This document shows positions 43,670 through 53,074 of a stretch of 64,000 nucleotides of DNA, in pieces (position 1 is the stretch's first letter; the number at the start of each line of letters is the position of its first letter). A program made the position numbers and the translations under genes. Source of the DNA: Hartmannibacter diazotrophicus (GTDB lineage Bacteria; Pseudomonadota; Alphaproteobacteria; Rhizobiales; Pleomorphomonadaceae); contig NZ_LT960614.1 of NCBI RefSeq assembly GCF_900231165.1, forward strand, positions 3,349,501 through 3,413,500. The letters run 5' to 3'. The notes under the pieces are model-generated. The model did not search any database. It saw only the letters and a program-made list of their open reading frames with translations, and had not been told where the DNA came from.

Positions 43670-45907
43670 TCACGCGCCGAATGTCGCCTTCGCAAGCGGC
43701 AGACTGCGGATCCGTTGTCCCGTCAGCGCTGCGACGGCATTGACGACCGCCGGCGCGACACCGGGCAATCCGGGCTCGCCGACGCCGCCCATCGGTTCCC
43801 CGCTCTCGACGATTTCGACGTGCACCTTCGGCATCTCGTCACGCGAGAGGATCGTGTAGGTGTCGTAGTTGCTCACCTGCCGGACGCCACCTTCATAGGG
43901 CAGCTCTTCGTGCAGCGTTGCGGACAGACCGAGCGCTGCGGCCGATTCCACCTGCGACTGGACGATGCGCGGGTTGACGATCGAGCCCGGATCGAAGGCG
44001 ATCCAGAGATTGTGGACGCGCACGCTGCCATCCTCGATCGAGACTTCGGCGATCGTCGCGGTCTCCGAGCCGAAGGGGGAGGCCATCGAGACCCCCCGGG
44101 CGCGCTTCACGCCCTCCACTTCATAGGGACCGCGCTTCCAGCCGCCGGACATGGTCGCGACCACATCGAGAAGATGCAGGTGGCGCGGCTTGTCCTGGAG
44201 CAGCACCCGGCGGAGCTCATAGGGGTCCTTGTCACCGGCCGCCGCGATCTCGTCGAAGAAACTCTCGGAGAAATAGTCGTTCATCGAGTGTCCGACCGAC
44301 CGCCAAAAGGCGATCGTGACGGGATGCACGACCTTGACGTACTCCATCGACCGATTGGGAATGGCGTAGGGCTTGGCCACGATGCCCTCGACGGCGGAAC
44401 TGTCGACGGGATCCTTGAACACGCTGGAGAACCATCGGCCGATCGGCCCCTCCCCCACCGTCCTCACCTTGATCGCGACCGGCATCCCATCCTTGTCCAG
44501 TGCCGCGCTGAAGCGACTGAAAGACAAGGGGCGTGCGGCGTCCATCTTGAACTCCTCCTCGCGCGACCAGAGCACCTTGACCGGCTTGCCGGTCTCCTTG
44601 GCAAGCAGGATCGCCTGGAAGAAGGGACTGGACGATCCGTAGAGGAAATGGCGGCCGAAGAACCCGCCCAGCATTGGCGAGTGGACAATGACCTTTTCGA
44701 CGGGAACGTCTGCGGTCTTTGCCGCGTACATCTGGAAGAGCTCGGGCATCTGGTTGGAAATCCAGAGCTCCAGGGTGCCGTCCTCGTTGAACCGGGCCAG
44801 CGCGGAGGGTGGCTCAAGCTGCCCATGCGCCAGATATGGCGCGTCATAGTCCGCCTCGATGAGCCTCGCGGCGGAGGCAAAGGCCGCATCGGCATCGCCG
44901 ACGGTCTCCGCCGGCACCCCCTTGTCGGTCGATGCCTTGAGAGCTGCCAGCATGCCGGCAGAGGAAAAATCCGCCGCGATCGTATCAAGTCCCGTCGGCT
45001 TCGGTGCGGTCCACGTCACCTCCAGTTGCTCGACGGCCTTGCGAGCCCGGAACCAGCTGTTCGCCGTCACGGCAACGGCGCCCGGCAAACGATGGACCGC
45101 ATGGACGCCGGACATCGTCAGCGTTTCGGCCTCGTTGGCGATCGCCGTCGGTTCGGTTCCGAAGTGCTCACCGTGGACAACCGCGGCATAGAGCATGCCC
45201 TCGACCTTCTGGTCGATCGCATAGACCGCCTTGCCCGTCGATTTGTCCCTGACGTCGAGCCGGTCCATCGGCTGGCGGATATAACGGAAGGTCGAGGGGT
45301 CTCGAAGCGCCACCTCGCTGGCCGGCTCCAGCTTCAGGGCCTCGGCAACCAGATCCGCATAGACAATGCTGCGGCCGGACGCAGCATGCCGAACGACCCC
45401 GTCGTCGGTGTCAAGCTCCGCCCTTGGCACATCCAGCCGGGCTGCCGCCGCGCGGATGAGCATGTCGCGCAGGCTTGCTCCAAGCTGGCGAAAAACCATG
45501 TAGCTCGACCGGGTGGAGAAACTGCCGCCCGTCATGCGCAGGCCGTTGATGACCGCATAATCCGGTCCTGGCGGCGCGCATTCGACCGCAAATCGGCTCG
45601 GATGGACATCCAGCTCCTCGCCGACGATCTGCGCTGCCCCGGTCGCGATCCCCTGTCCGCCTTCAACGAAGGGGCTGAGCAACCGGACCGTCCCGTCGGA
45701 CCTCAACTCCAGAAACGCCGGAATGCGTGTGCCGGGCTTGATTGCCTCCGACGCCTGGGCGCGCGCTTGGCCTGCGGGCAACAAGGCGCCGATCAGCAGC
45801 GCACCGGCCGAGACGCCCAGAAAACCCCGGCGGGACAGGTTGGTCACGCCATCGGGCTTCATCAACGCCAGCGCCTCCGCGGGCGCGAAATCATGAGCGA
45901 TTTTCAT
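43670..45907 (-). CDS. iorB: molybdenum hydroxylase large subunit, isoquinoline 1-oxidoreductase beta (IorB) type
   Basis: This 745-residue protein has an N-terminal twin-arginine signal (SRRGFLGVSAGALLIGALLP; Arg26-Arg27) ending near RAQA. The body carries IorB-type aldehyde-oxidase/xanthine-dehydrogenase domains with EGGQGIATGAAQIVGEEL, MTGGSFSTRSSY, MLGGFFGRHFLYGSSS and the C-terminal GEPMGGVGEPGLPGVAPAVVNA. The enzyme uses Mo-molybdopterin cytosine dinucleotide to hydroxylate or oxidise an aldehyde or N-heterocycle in the periplasm. It follows the small [2Fe-2S] subunit gene by 10 bases. No cytochrome subunit gene is adjacent. Confidence 0.88.
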   Translation of the reverse strand: MKIAHDFAPAEALALMKPDGVTNLSRRGFLGVSAGALLIGALLPAGQARAQASEAIKPGTRIPAFLELRSDGTVRLLSPFVEGGQGIATGAAQIVGEELDVHPSRFAVECAPPGPDYAVINGLRMTGGSFSTRSSYMVFRQLGASLRDMLIRAAAARLDVPRAELDTDDGVVRHAASGRSIVYADLVAEALKLEPASEVALRDPSTFRYIRQPMDRLDVRDKSTGKAVYAIDQKVEGMLYAAVVHGEHFGTEPTAIANEAETLTMSGVHAVHRLPGAVAVTANSWFRARKAVEQLEVTWTAPKPTGLDTIAADFSSAGMLAALKASTDKGVPAETVGDADAAFASAARLIEADYDAPYLAHGQLEPPSALARFNEDGTLELWISNQMPELFQMYAAKTADVPVEKVIVHSPMLGGFFGRHFLYGSSSPFFQAILLAKETGKPVKVLWSREEEFKMDAARPLSFSRFSAALDKDGMPVAIKVRTVGEGPIGRWFSSVFKDPVDSSAVEGIVAKPYAIPNRSMEYVKVVHPVTIAFWRSVGHSMNDYFSESFFDEIAAAGDKDPYELRRVLLQDKPRHLHLLDVVATMSGGWKRGPYEVEGVKRARGVSMASPFGSETATIAEVSIEDGSVRVHNLWIAFDPGSIVNPRIVQSQVESAAALGLSATLHEELPYEGGVRQVSNYDTYTILSRDEMPKVHVEIVESGEPMGGVGEPGLPGVAPAVVNAVAALTGQRIRSLPLAKATFGA

Positions 45908-45917
45908 GGGAGCCCCC

Positions 45918-46376
45918 TTAGCCTGCGGCCTGCCGAACGGCGTCGGCGATCCGGTTATAGGTTCCGCAGCGGCAAAGATTGGTCATCGCATCGGCGATGT
46001 CCTCGTCCGCCGGCTTCGGGTTGGATTTGAGCAGAGCCGTGGCTGCCATCACCTGCCCGGACTGGCAATAGCCGCATTGCGGAACCTGAACCGAAACCCA
46101 GGCTTCCACGACTTTCCGACCGACCTCATCGGCCTCGATCGCGTCGATGGTGACGATCTCTGCGTCGCCGATAGCCTCGACGGGCATCTGGCAAGAACGC
46201 GTCGCGTCGCCATCGATCATCACGGTGCAGGCGCCGCATTGCGCGATGCCGCAGCCGTATTTCGTGCCGGTGAGGCCAATTGTGTCCCGCAGGACCCAAA
46301 GAAGCGGCGTGTCGGCCTCAACATCCACGTCGTGAATAGACCCGTTGATTTTCAGCCTGAACATCTTGGTCCTCAT
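45918..46376 (-). CDS. iorA: [2Fe-2S] subunit of molybdenum hydroxylase (IorA type)
   Basis: This 152-residue protein carries both iron-sulfur motifs: the plant-type cluster (GTKYGCGIAQCGACTVMIDG, followed by SCQMPV) and the helical cluster (QCGYCQSGQVM and LCRCGTYNRI). It transfers electrons from the molybdenum subunit. It is just upstream of the large subunit in the same operon and is presumably carried through the Tat system with it. Confidence 0.93.
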   Translation of the reverse strand: MRTKMFRLKINGSIHDVDVEADTPLLWVLRDTIGLTGTKYGCGIAQCGACTVMIDGDATRSCQMPVEAIGDAEIVTIDAIEADEVGRKVVEAWVSVQVPQCGYCQSGQVMAATALLKSNPKPADEDIADAMTNLCRCGTYNRIADAVRQAAG

Positions 46377-46715
46377 GTCGGAAAAATGCGCTGCACAAAG
46401 CTAGCCTCGAACGCCGCCGCGCCAAATGTCGCAAACCCGGCATTCTCGGACATGGCTCGATCCCCGCAACGGACAGAGCGGAAGACCGCCATCCCTTCTC
46501 CCGCGAAGATCAATCACTCGCAGACAAGCAATGGACGGAAACCTGCGGACGCGCTTTGCAGCAACCGGGCGTCAAGCAGCGCGCGAAACGGAAGGCAGGC
46601 AGCATCCGGGAGAGGGCTGCCGGCCCGGGACGCGGGCGAGGACGCCGGGCAGCTTGCCGGTCGAAGCCAGGTCCGGTCTCAAGTCTCCGAGTTCTTCCGA
46701 TCCAGCAATATCGGA
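46377..46715. other. 339-bp spacer upstream of iorAB
   Basis: It lies between the AraC-family gene and iorA, both on the minus strand. I see no credible gene, hairpin terminator or conserved operator. It presumably holds the iorAB promoter. Confidence 0.5.
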
Positions 46716-47720
46716 TCAGCCGCCGACCCGGCTGTCATTTTCACGGCCATTCGAGACATTGTCGCCGCCGCTGGACGCACCGCTCCCTTCGATCAGCCGA
46801 ATGCTTCGCCTCAGGCTTTGCGGCGGTTGTCCGTAGGTGCGAAGGAAGGCCCGCCGCATCCTGTCGCGGTCGGCAAACCCCGTTTCCCGGGCTACCACTT
46901 CGATGGGATGCCGGCCGTCGTCGATCATCGACTTGGCGACCTCGATCCGGATCCGCTCAACGGCTTTGGCGGGGCTGACACCCGTTTCAGAGCGAAAGAT
47001 GCGGCTGAACTGCCGCGGGCTCAGGTTCGCGACCCCGGCGAGGTCTTCGACTGAAAGGGCCTCTTTCAGGTTCTCCTTGGCGTAGATCAGGGCCCGCTGA
47101 ATGCGGTCCGAGCGCGGCTCCAGATCGAGCAAGGCAGAAAACTGGGACTGACCGCCCGGCCTGCGGTAGTAGACGACCAGTCGCCGGGCGATACTGCGGG
47201 CGACGGCCGCTCCATGATCCTGCTCGACAAGAGCAAGGGCAAGATCGATGCCCGCGCTCATCCCGGCGGATGTCCAGACATTGCCATCGCGGACAAAAAT
47301 CCTGTCCTGCTCCACCCGGACAGCGGGATACAGCTCCGCCAGTTTTGCCGCATGCGCCCAGTGGGTCGTCGCGACGCGTCCATCCAGCAATCGCGCTTCG
47401 GCCAGATGATAGGCGCCCGTGCATATTCCGGCGACCCGCCGGGATTCGGTGCCGGCTTTCGCGATGAACCGGGCGACAGCCGGCGGCAATGATTTGGGAA
47501 CGAGTTCGCCGACGACCAGCAGCGTATCCGGCGGCGCTGAAAAGGCCGTCGACTCGATCTTTGGCCCGAGCGACGATCTCATGCTCCCGCCCGTCTCGGA
47601 CAGGACCGTCACGCGATAGGCGTCCCGCCCGATCTCGATGTTGGCGAATTCGAACACCGACAACGTCGCCATCGCCATGACCTGAAATCCATCTTCCAAA
47701 AGGAAGCCTACGTCTGCCAT
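46716..47720 (-). CDS. GlxA-family AraC-type transcriptional regulator
   Basis: This 334-residue protein has an N-terminal DJ-1/PfpI-like domain (VGFLLEDGFQVMAMATLSVFE, GICTGAYHLAEARLLDGR) and a C-terminal AraC DNA-binding domain with two helix-turn-helix units (SVEDLAGVANLSPRQFSRIF and PIEVVARETGFADRDRMRRAF). It lies upstream of iorAB on the same strand and is divergent from the SDR at 47832, so it may regulate either unit. Confidence 0.92.
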   Translation of the reverse strand: MADVGFLLEDGFQVMAMATLSVFEFANIEIGRDAYRVTVLSETGGSMRSSLGPKIESTAFSAPPDTLLVVGELVPKSLPPAVARFIAKAGTESRRVAGICTGAYHLAEARLLDGRVATTHWAHAAKLAELYPAVRVEQDRIFVRDGNVWTSAGMSAGIDLALALVEQDHGAAVARSIARRLVVYYRRPGGQSQFSALLDLEPRSDRIQRALIYAKENLKEALSVEDLAGVANLSPRQFSRIFRSETGVSPAKAVERIRIEVAKSMIDDGRHPIEVVARETGFADRDRMRRAFLRTYGQPPQSLRRSIRLIEGSGASSGGDNVSNGRENDSRVGG

Positions 47721-47831
47721 CTGAAAGCTCCGCGTCTTGATTTGACGGAACTATGACATTTGAGACATTCCTGTCCAGTCCTATCCTGTCCCGGACTTCT
47801 CCTTGACCCTTGGATTGGAACTGGAAACACC

Positions 47832-48626
47832 ATGACGACGAAGACAACCGCTCTCATTACCGGCGCCTCATCAGGCATCGGCGCCCTCTATGCGGATCGC
47901 TTTGCGGCAAGAGGCCATGACCTGATCATCGTTGCACGCAATGAGGCCCGGCTTACCGCCCACGCGGATGCCCTGTCGTCGCGTTACGGTGTCTCCGTCA
48001 GGCCGGTTGTTGCGGATCTGACCGATCCCGCCCAACTTCGTGAGGTGGAGGCCATCCTCGCCACCGATGCCAACATCGAGTTTCTGATCAACAACGCGGG
48101 CTTCGGCAGCGCCGCGCCGCTGACCGGTTCGCCGGTGGATGAAATGGAGCGCATGATCGCGATCAATGCGACGGCCCCCATGCGCCTGACCTACGCCGCA
48201 GTGCCCCAATTCCTCGCCCGCGGCAGGGGAACGATCATCAATATCGCCTCGATCGTCGCCATCGCTCCGGAGATTTTGAACGGCGTCTACGGCGGCTCGA
48301 AATCCTTCATCCTGGCGTTCAGCCATTCCCTGCGCAAGGAACTGGCGGATACACCCGTCCGCGTGCAGGTCGTCTTGCCGGGAGCTACCGGCACGGAGTT
48401 CTGGGACGTGGCGGGCCTGCCGGTCGACAACCTGCCCAAGGAATGGGTCATGCCCGCCGCCGCCCTCGTCGATGCCGCCCTCTTCGATCTGGATCGAGGC
48501 GAATATGTCTCGATCCCGTCCCTGATGGACGAGGGCGAGTATCTGGCGTTCGAAGCCGCCCGCCAGAAGATGCTGCCTCACTTGTCCAACTCAACGCCGG
48601 CCGACCGATATCGCGCGGCGGTCTGA
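47832..48626 (+). CDS. short-chain dehydrogenase/reductase
   Basis: This 264-residue classical SDR has cofactor motif TGASSGIG, NNAG at LINNAGFG, and catalytic YGGSK. It is NAD(P)-dependent with an unknown substrate. ATG 47832 was chosen; a 24-codon extension upstream is not supported. It is divergent from the GlxA-type regulator (111 bp apart) and is likely its target. Confidence 0.88.
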   Translation: MTTKTTALITGASSGIGALYADRFAARGHDLIIVARNEARLTAHADALSSRYGVSVRPVVADLTDPAQLREVEAILATDANIEFLINNAGFGSAAPLTGSPVDEMERMIAINATAPMRLTYAAVPQFLARGRGTIINIASIVAIAPEILNGVYGGSKSFILAFSHSLRKELADTPVRVQVVLPGATGTEFWDVAGLPVDNLPKEWVMPAAALVDAALFDLDRGEYVSIPSLMDEGEYLAFEAARQKMLPHLSNSTPADRYRAAV

Positions 48627-48633
48627 TCGGACG

Positions 48634-48672
48634 ATCGAGAACGAGCCGCTCGATTGGCGGCTCGCTCTCGAT
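48634..48672. terminator. hairpin between convergent SDR and dehydrogenase genes
   Basis: ATCGAGAACGAGCCGC pairs with GCGGCTCGCTCTCGAT across a seven-base loop (one mismatch in 16). It starts 8 bases after the SDR stop and 82 before the end of the convergent gene. There is no T-run, so it may act as a weak bidirectional terminator. Confidence 0.55.
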
Positions 48673-48753
48673 TGCACAAAGCGCCATTCCGAGGATGACC
48701 GGCGATGCGGACCCAATCCGAAGGTGGCCGGAGCCCGATTGCCGGACCTGAAA

Positions 48754-49767
48754 TCAAAATCCTTCCAGGACGATCTTTCCCTTGGCCTTGCCGCTTTCGA
48801 TGATCGCGTGCGCCGCCTTGAGATTGGCCGCGTTGATGGGTGAAAGCACCTGCGACAGGGTCGTACGGATCTTGCCCGCATCGATCAGTGCCGCCACCTC
48901 GTTCAAAAGTCTGCCTTGCTCATCCATGTCAGCGGTCTCGAACAACGAGCGGGTGAACATCAGTTCCCAGTGGAGCGAGACGGACTTCCGCTTGAAGCCG
49001 TTGGCGTCAAGCGTTTCCGGATCGTCGATGAGCCCGAAGCGCCCCTGCGGCGCGATCAGCTCGATGATCTCGGGCAGATGTCGGCCGGTGCCCGTCGTGG
49101 AGAAGACGAAGGCCGGGGCGCCGATGCCGAGGGCGGCGACCTCGGCAGCCAGTGGCCGGGTGTGGTCGACGACGTGATGCGCGCCGAGTTGCTTGACCCA
49201 GGCGATTGTTTCCGGGCGCGAAGCGGTCGCGATGACGGTGAGATCGGTCAAGGCACGGACCAACTGGATGGCGATCGATCCGACGCCGCCCGCCCCGCCG
49301 ACGATCAGGATGGCATGAGCAGATCCGGGGACCGGCCGCGACACGTCGAGCCGGTTGAACAGCATTTCCCATGCCGTGATGGCCGTCAGAGGCAAGGCGG
49401 CGGCCTCGGCGTTCGACAGGCTTTTGGGCTTGCGGCCGACGATCCGCTCGTCGACGAGATGAAATTCGCTGTTGGCGCCGGGCCGCACCAGCGAACCGGC
49501 ATAAAAGACCGGATCGCCGACCTTGAAGTTCGTCACACCGTCTCCGCATTCGGCGACGGTGCCGGCAGCATCCCACCCGAGGACTTTCCAGTCCCCGTCT
49601 GCCGGCACGGCACCCTTGCGAACCTTGGTGTCGATCGGATTGACCGAGATGGCCTCCACCTTGACCAGAAGATCGCGTCCGGACGCGGTGGGACGGTCGA
49701 TCTCGATATCCACGAGGGACTGCGGCCGGTCGATCGGTCCGGCGGTCTGATAGGCAATGGCTTTCAT
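48754..49767 (-). CDS. zinc-type alcohol dehydrogenase / quinone oxidoreductase-like protein
   Basis: This 337-residue medium-chain dehydrogenase/reductase has NPIDTKVRKGAVP, LGWDAAGTVAECGDGVTNFKVGD and the nucleotide-binding segment IVGGAGGVGSIAIQLVRAL. The zinc-binding cysteines of true alcohol dehydrogenases are absent, fitting the NADPH:quinone-reductase-like group. It is divergent from an HxlR regulator, a common pairing in redox or aldehyde stress response. Confidence 0.88.
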   Translation of the reverse strand: MKAIAYQTAGPIDRPQSLVDIEIDRPTASGRDLLVKVEAISVNPIDTKVRKGAVPADGDWKVLGWDAAGTVAECGDGVTNFKVGDPVFYAGSLVRPGANSEFHLVDERIVGRKPKSLSNAEAAALPLTAITAWEMLFNRLDVSRPVPGSAHAILIVGGAGGVGSIAIQLVRALTDLTVIATASRPETIAWVKQLGAHHVVDHTRPLAAEVAALGIGAPAFVFSTTGTGRHLPEIIELIAPQGRFGLIDDPETLDANGFKRKSVSLHWELMFTRSLFETADMDEQGRLLNEVAALIDAGKIRTTLSQVLSPINAANLKAAHAIIESGKAKGKIVLEGF

Positions 49768-49850
49768 GACGGCGACTCCTTCGCTCGATTGCTATGAGCG
49801 AGACTTGCGACTATATTCGATGATCGGCAATACGCACAAAAACCGCCTAT

Positions 49851-49868
49851 AGTATCAAAAAGGATACT
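49851..49868. promoter_or_regulatory. candidate HxlR operator
   Basis: AGTATC-N6-GATACT is an exact inverted repeat ending 3 bases before the HxlR start codon (49872), in the divergent spacer. It overlaps the ribosome-binding region and fits autoregulation by the HxlR protein. Confidence 0.5.
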
Positions 49869-49871
49869 GTC

Positions 49872-50261
49872 ATGGCCAAAGTTCGCCATTCGCGCTTCGA
49901 CTGCAGCCCGGGCTGCGCGGTCGAGGCTGCGATCGGATTGATCGACGGCAAGTGGAAGTCGGTGATCCTCTTCCATCTGCTTTCGGGCACCTTGCGCTTC
50001 AACGAAATCCGCCGCCACATCGTCAACGTCACGCCGCGCATGCTGACCAACCAGTTGCGCGAGCTTGAGGAGGACGGACTGATCGACCGAAAGGTCTATG
50101 CCCAGGTGCCGCCGAAGGTCGAATACAGCCTCTCACCACTCGAACGGAGCATGGAACCCATTCTCCTGTCCCTCAAGGAATGGGGCGACGCCAACATCGG
50201 GCTCTACGGCAAACCGCATCAGGCGCAGACCGGCGATCATATTGAAGCCACGGCCGGTTGA
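49872..50261 (+). CDS. HxlR-family transcriptional regulator
   Basis: This 129-residue winged-helix protein has an N-terminal CSPGCAVEAAIGLIDGKWKS start typical of HxlR (cysteine near residue 12-16, possible redox sensor), then the helix-turn-helix RFNEIRRHIVNVTPRMLTNQLRELEEDGLIDR. Redox- or electrophile-sensing HxlR proteins often control an adjacent quinone reductase, as here. Confidence 0.92.
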   Translation: MAKVRHSRFDCSPGCAVEAAIGLIDGKWKSVILFHLLSGTLRFNEIRRHIVNVTPRMLTNQLRELEEDGLIDRKVYAQVPPKVEYSLSPLERSMEPILLSLKEWGDANIGLYGKPHQAQTGDHIEATAG

Positions 50262-51009
50262 CCGAAAACTCCAACGCTTGAGTTGGATCCGTCCGGGTTC
50301 TTGATGGACTGTGCCGGGCGCACCTCGTCGGCACACGATCGCCCATCGTTCAGGTGCCCAGCCCCTTCGAACTCGACCATGATCGACGGGCCATCCGCGA
50401 TGATCGGCGCAGATCGGGCCGGGTTGTGCACCGTCCGGATGCTCATGTTCCAGCAATCGAACGCATGACTGTCAGCGGCGGCGCAAAGACCGGCCACGGG
50501 GTGGAGCAAAAGTCGGCCTGATATTTTCCGGCCGGGGGCCGCTTAAACCGATTGACATGGCAGGTCATCGGATCAATATTTATCGAACGATAATTTCAAG
50601 CATCCAGAGAGATGCCATGCATAACAATATCCCGGGGAGGCTTGGGGACCGCAGTTGCGAGACTGAATTCCTCCGGCATATCGAAGCACGTCGGACCGGG
50701 CGGTTCATGAAGTCTGCCGACGCTGGCAGCGCCCGTCACAGGCCCGCGCAATCGGTCGTTCACGTGATCGGTGCCGCACAAGATCAACGCGAGACGATTG
50801 GCTGCATGCCGGCGGTTCCCCTCCCCGCCAAGGCCGCCCCGTGCAATCGGCACGAGGATCGCAGCGCCTTCCTGCGCATGACCGCTCTCGGCCGCCCGCG
50901 CCCGGTGCGCCTGCCTGACACCGGGTTCGAAGTCGCCTCCCCCAGCGTTACCGACCAGGACCCTTGAACACGGGCGGCCCATAGAACAGGCCGCGCAATG
51001 GAGACCCCC
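50262..51009. other. 748-bp region, mostly non-coding, holding the BKACE operon promoter
   Basis: Several open frames exist on both strands, including a 90-codon minus-strand frame at 50237-50509, but none has a ribosome site, a recognisable domain or convincing codon use. The only clear structure is a sigma70-like promoter with an operator palindrome at 50552-50593. The untranslated leader after it is about 400 bases, unusually long; I saw no riboswitch fold by eye. Confidence 0.45.
50552..50593 (+). promoter_or_regulatory. promoter with TTATC-N4-GATAA operator (BKACE operon)
   Basis: TTGACA (50552-50557), a 17-base spacer and AATATT (50575-50580) form a sigma70-like promoter. Directly on its -10 end lies TTATCGAACGATAA (50580-50593), a palindrome. 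The same promoter-operator pattern recurs before the importer operon at 53958-53996. Confidence 0.55.
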
Positions 51010-51942
51010 ATGGCAAAACCGAGGAAAGTCATCGTCACCTGCGCCTGCACCGGCGCGATCCATACGCCGTCGATGTCACCGTATCTGCCGGTCACGCCGG
51101 AAGAAATCATCGCGGACGCGATCGGCGCGGCCGAAGCTGGCGCGGCGATCCTCCATCTGCATGCCCGCAACCCGGAGACCGGCAAGCCGGACCAGACCCC
51201 GGAGGGCTTCGCCCGTTTTCTGCCCCAGATCAAGCAGCAAACCTCCTCCGCGATCAACATCACGACGGGCGGCAGTCCTTACATGCGCGTCGAGGAGCGC
51301 GTGCTTCCGGCTGCCACCTTCAAGCCGGAAGTCGCCTCGCTCAACATGGGGTCCATCAACTTCGGCCTCTTCCCGATGCTCGACCGCTACAAGGAGTTCA
51401 AGCACGACTGGGAACGCGAAGCGCTCGAAGGCTCGCGTGACCTCGTTTTCCGCAACTCGTTCAAGGACATCGAATATATCCTGACGACCTGCTACGAGAA
51501 CGAGACGCGCTTCGAGTTCGAGTGCTACGACATCGCCCATCTCTATAACCTGAAGCATTTCCTCGACCGGGGCCTCGTCAAGCCGCCCCTCTTCATTCAA
51601 TCGGTGTTCGGCATTCTCGGCGGCATCGGCACGCATCCGGAAGACGTGATGCACATGAAGCGGACGGCCGACCGGCTGTTCGGCGATCAATACCGCTGGT
51701 CCGTTCTCGGCGCAGGGGCCGCACAACTGCGCATTGCGGCGATGGCCGCTTCGATGGGCGCCAATGTGCGCGTCGGGCTTGAGGATTCGCTCTGGATCGG
51801 CCCCGGCGAACTCGCCAAGTCGAGTGCCGAGCAGGTCAGAATGGCTCGCCAGATTCTCGAAGGCATGGGCCTTGAACTGGCAACGCCCGATGAAGCGCGG
51901 GAGATCCTGGAACTGAAGGGCGCCGACCGCGTGAACTTCTGA
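51010..51942 (+). CDS. beta-keto acid cleavage enzyme (BKACE/Kce, DUF849)
   Basis: This 310-residue TIM-barrel zinc enzyme has the HLHARNP metal motif, NITTGGSPYMRVEER, SLNMGSINFG, and C-terminal VRVGLEDSLW. BKACE enzymes condense a beta-keto acid with acetyl-CoA and split it into acetoacetate and a new CoA ester. GGAG lies five bases before ATG 51010. It heads an operon with a Gfo/Idh oxidoreductase and an SDR that could make the beta-keto acid substrate. Confidence 0.92.
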   Translation: MAKPRKVIVTCACTGAIHTPSMSPYLPVTPEEIIADAIGAAEAGAAILHLHARNPETGKPDQTPEGFARFLPQIKQQTSSAINITTGGSPYMRVEERVLPAATFKPEVASLNMGSINFGLFPMLDRYKEFKHDWEREALEGSRDLVFRNSFKDIEYILTTCYENETRFEFECYDIAHLYNLKHFLDRGLVKPPLFIQSVFGILGGIGTHPEDVMHMKRTADRLFGDQYRWSVLGAGAAQLRIAAMAASMGANVRVGLEDSLWIGPGELAKSSAEQVRMARQILEGMGLELATPDEAREILELKGADRVNF

Positions 51943-52052
51943 TCGTGCCGCCGCAACGCCTGCCACCGCACCACCGGGTTTGAGACGGCGTCCGGCCCGC
52001 GCCATGACCAGCGGCGCCCTTTCTCGTGTGCAAGCAATTCAGGGAGGGTACA

Positions 52053-53060
52053 ATGCTGAACGCGGCCATCGTCGGTCTTGGCGGATGGGGTCAGACGCTG
52101 GTCCGATCCGTCCAGGACAAAAGCGAACTCATCCGCTTCGTTGCGGGCGCCACACGCACGCGTTCCAAGGCCGAGGAATTCGCAACGACAAACGGCATCA
52201 GGCTCCTCGACGACCTTGCGGCGGTGATTGCCGATCCGGCGGTCGAGGCTATCGTCCTTGCGACGCCGCATCTCGATCATGTGGATCAGGTCGAGATGAT
52301 CGCCGCCGCAGGCAAGCCGGTCTATGTCGAAAAGCCGTTCGCGTTGACGCAAGAGAGCGCAGAAAGAGCCGTCGCGGCGGCCGAAAGGGCCGGCATCACG
52401 CTGGCTGTCGGCCACAACAGGCGCTTCCATCCCAGCATGGGCCGCCTGCGCAGCATGATCCGCGAGGGGCGACTGGGGAAAATCCTCCACTGTCACGCAT
52501 CCCTGACGACGACAAGCGGCCTGTTCCTTGCGCCCGATGGCTGGCGCAGCGACCCGCATCAATCTCCAGCCGGCGGCATGACCGGCCTTGGCATCCATCT
52601 CGTCGACGGGATGATCGACCTTTTCGGGAAGATCGAATCCGTCGCCTGCCAGAGCGTGCATCGGGCTGTGCCCTCCGGTGCGGAGGACACGACCTCCGTG
52701 CTGCTCAGGCTGACGAGCGGCCAGACGGCGTCACTGCTGGCGCTGACGGCGACGACGCCCGGCTACGAATTCTCCGTCTACGGTTCGCAGGGCATGGCGC
52801 AGGTCTCGTCGCCGACTCTTGAGACCTTCACCTGGCAGGGCGTCGCGCCGTCGGTCGCCGCCGCCCGCACGCCGCCTCCGGCCGAAACGGAGGTCACGGC
52901 GGGTGTCGACAGCGTCCGGCTGGCCCTCGAGGCATTCGCCGGCGCGGCAACGGGCGGCGCACCGTTCCCGATCCGCCACGACGAAATCATCCACGGGGTC
53001 GCTGTGCTGGAAGCCATCATCAAGGCGGCGAACACCGGCCGCTTCGTGACCATAGCCTGA
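52053..53060 (+). CDS. Gfo/Idh/MocA-family oxidoreductase
   Basis: This 335-residue NAD(P) enzyme has a Rossmann start (AAIVGLGGWGQTLVRSV), the family EKP motif in PVYVEKPFALT, and VGHNRRFHPSMGRLR. Family members oxidise sugars, inositols or other polyols. ATG 52053 follows GGGAGGG. It lies between the BKACE gene and an SDR gene; the substrate is unknown. Confidence 0.9.
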   Translation: MLNAAIVGLGGWGQTLVRSVQDKSELIRFVAGATRTRSKAEEFATTNGIRLLDDLAAVIADPAVEAIVLATPHLDHVDQVEMIAAAGKPVYVEKPFALTQESAERAVAAAERAGITLAVGHNRRFHPSMGRLRSMIREGRLGKILHCHASLTTTSGLFLAPDGWRSDPHQSPAGGMTGLGIHLVDGMIDLFGKIESVACQSVHRAVPSGAEDTTSVLLRLTSGQTASLLALTATTPGYEFSVYGSQGMAQVSSPTLETFTWQGVAPSVAAARTPPPAETEVTAGVDSVRLALEAFAGAATGGAPFPIRHDEIIHGVAVLEAIIKAANTGRFVTIA

Positions 53061-53074
53061 AGGAACATGAGGAA

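Noticed and set aside
43715-46030. 771-codon plus-strand frame
   Set aside because: It is antisense to iorAB, which have clear domain motifs and a Tat signal.
50237-50509. 90-codon minus-strand frame in the 748-bp region
   Set aside because: The middle part looks protein-like, but I could not match it to a family, it overlaps the HxlR 3' end, and there is no ribosome site.
50557-50967. 136-codon plus-strand frame before BKACE
   Set aside because: It begins within the promoter, has no ribosome site, and its composition resembles random GC-rich translation.
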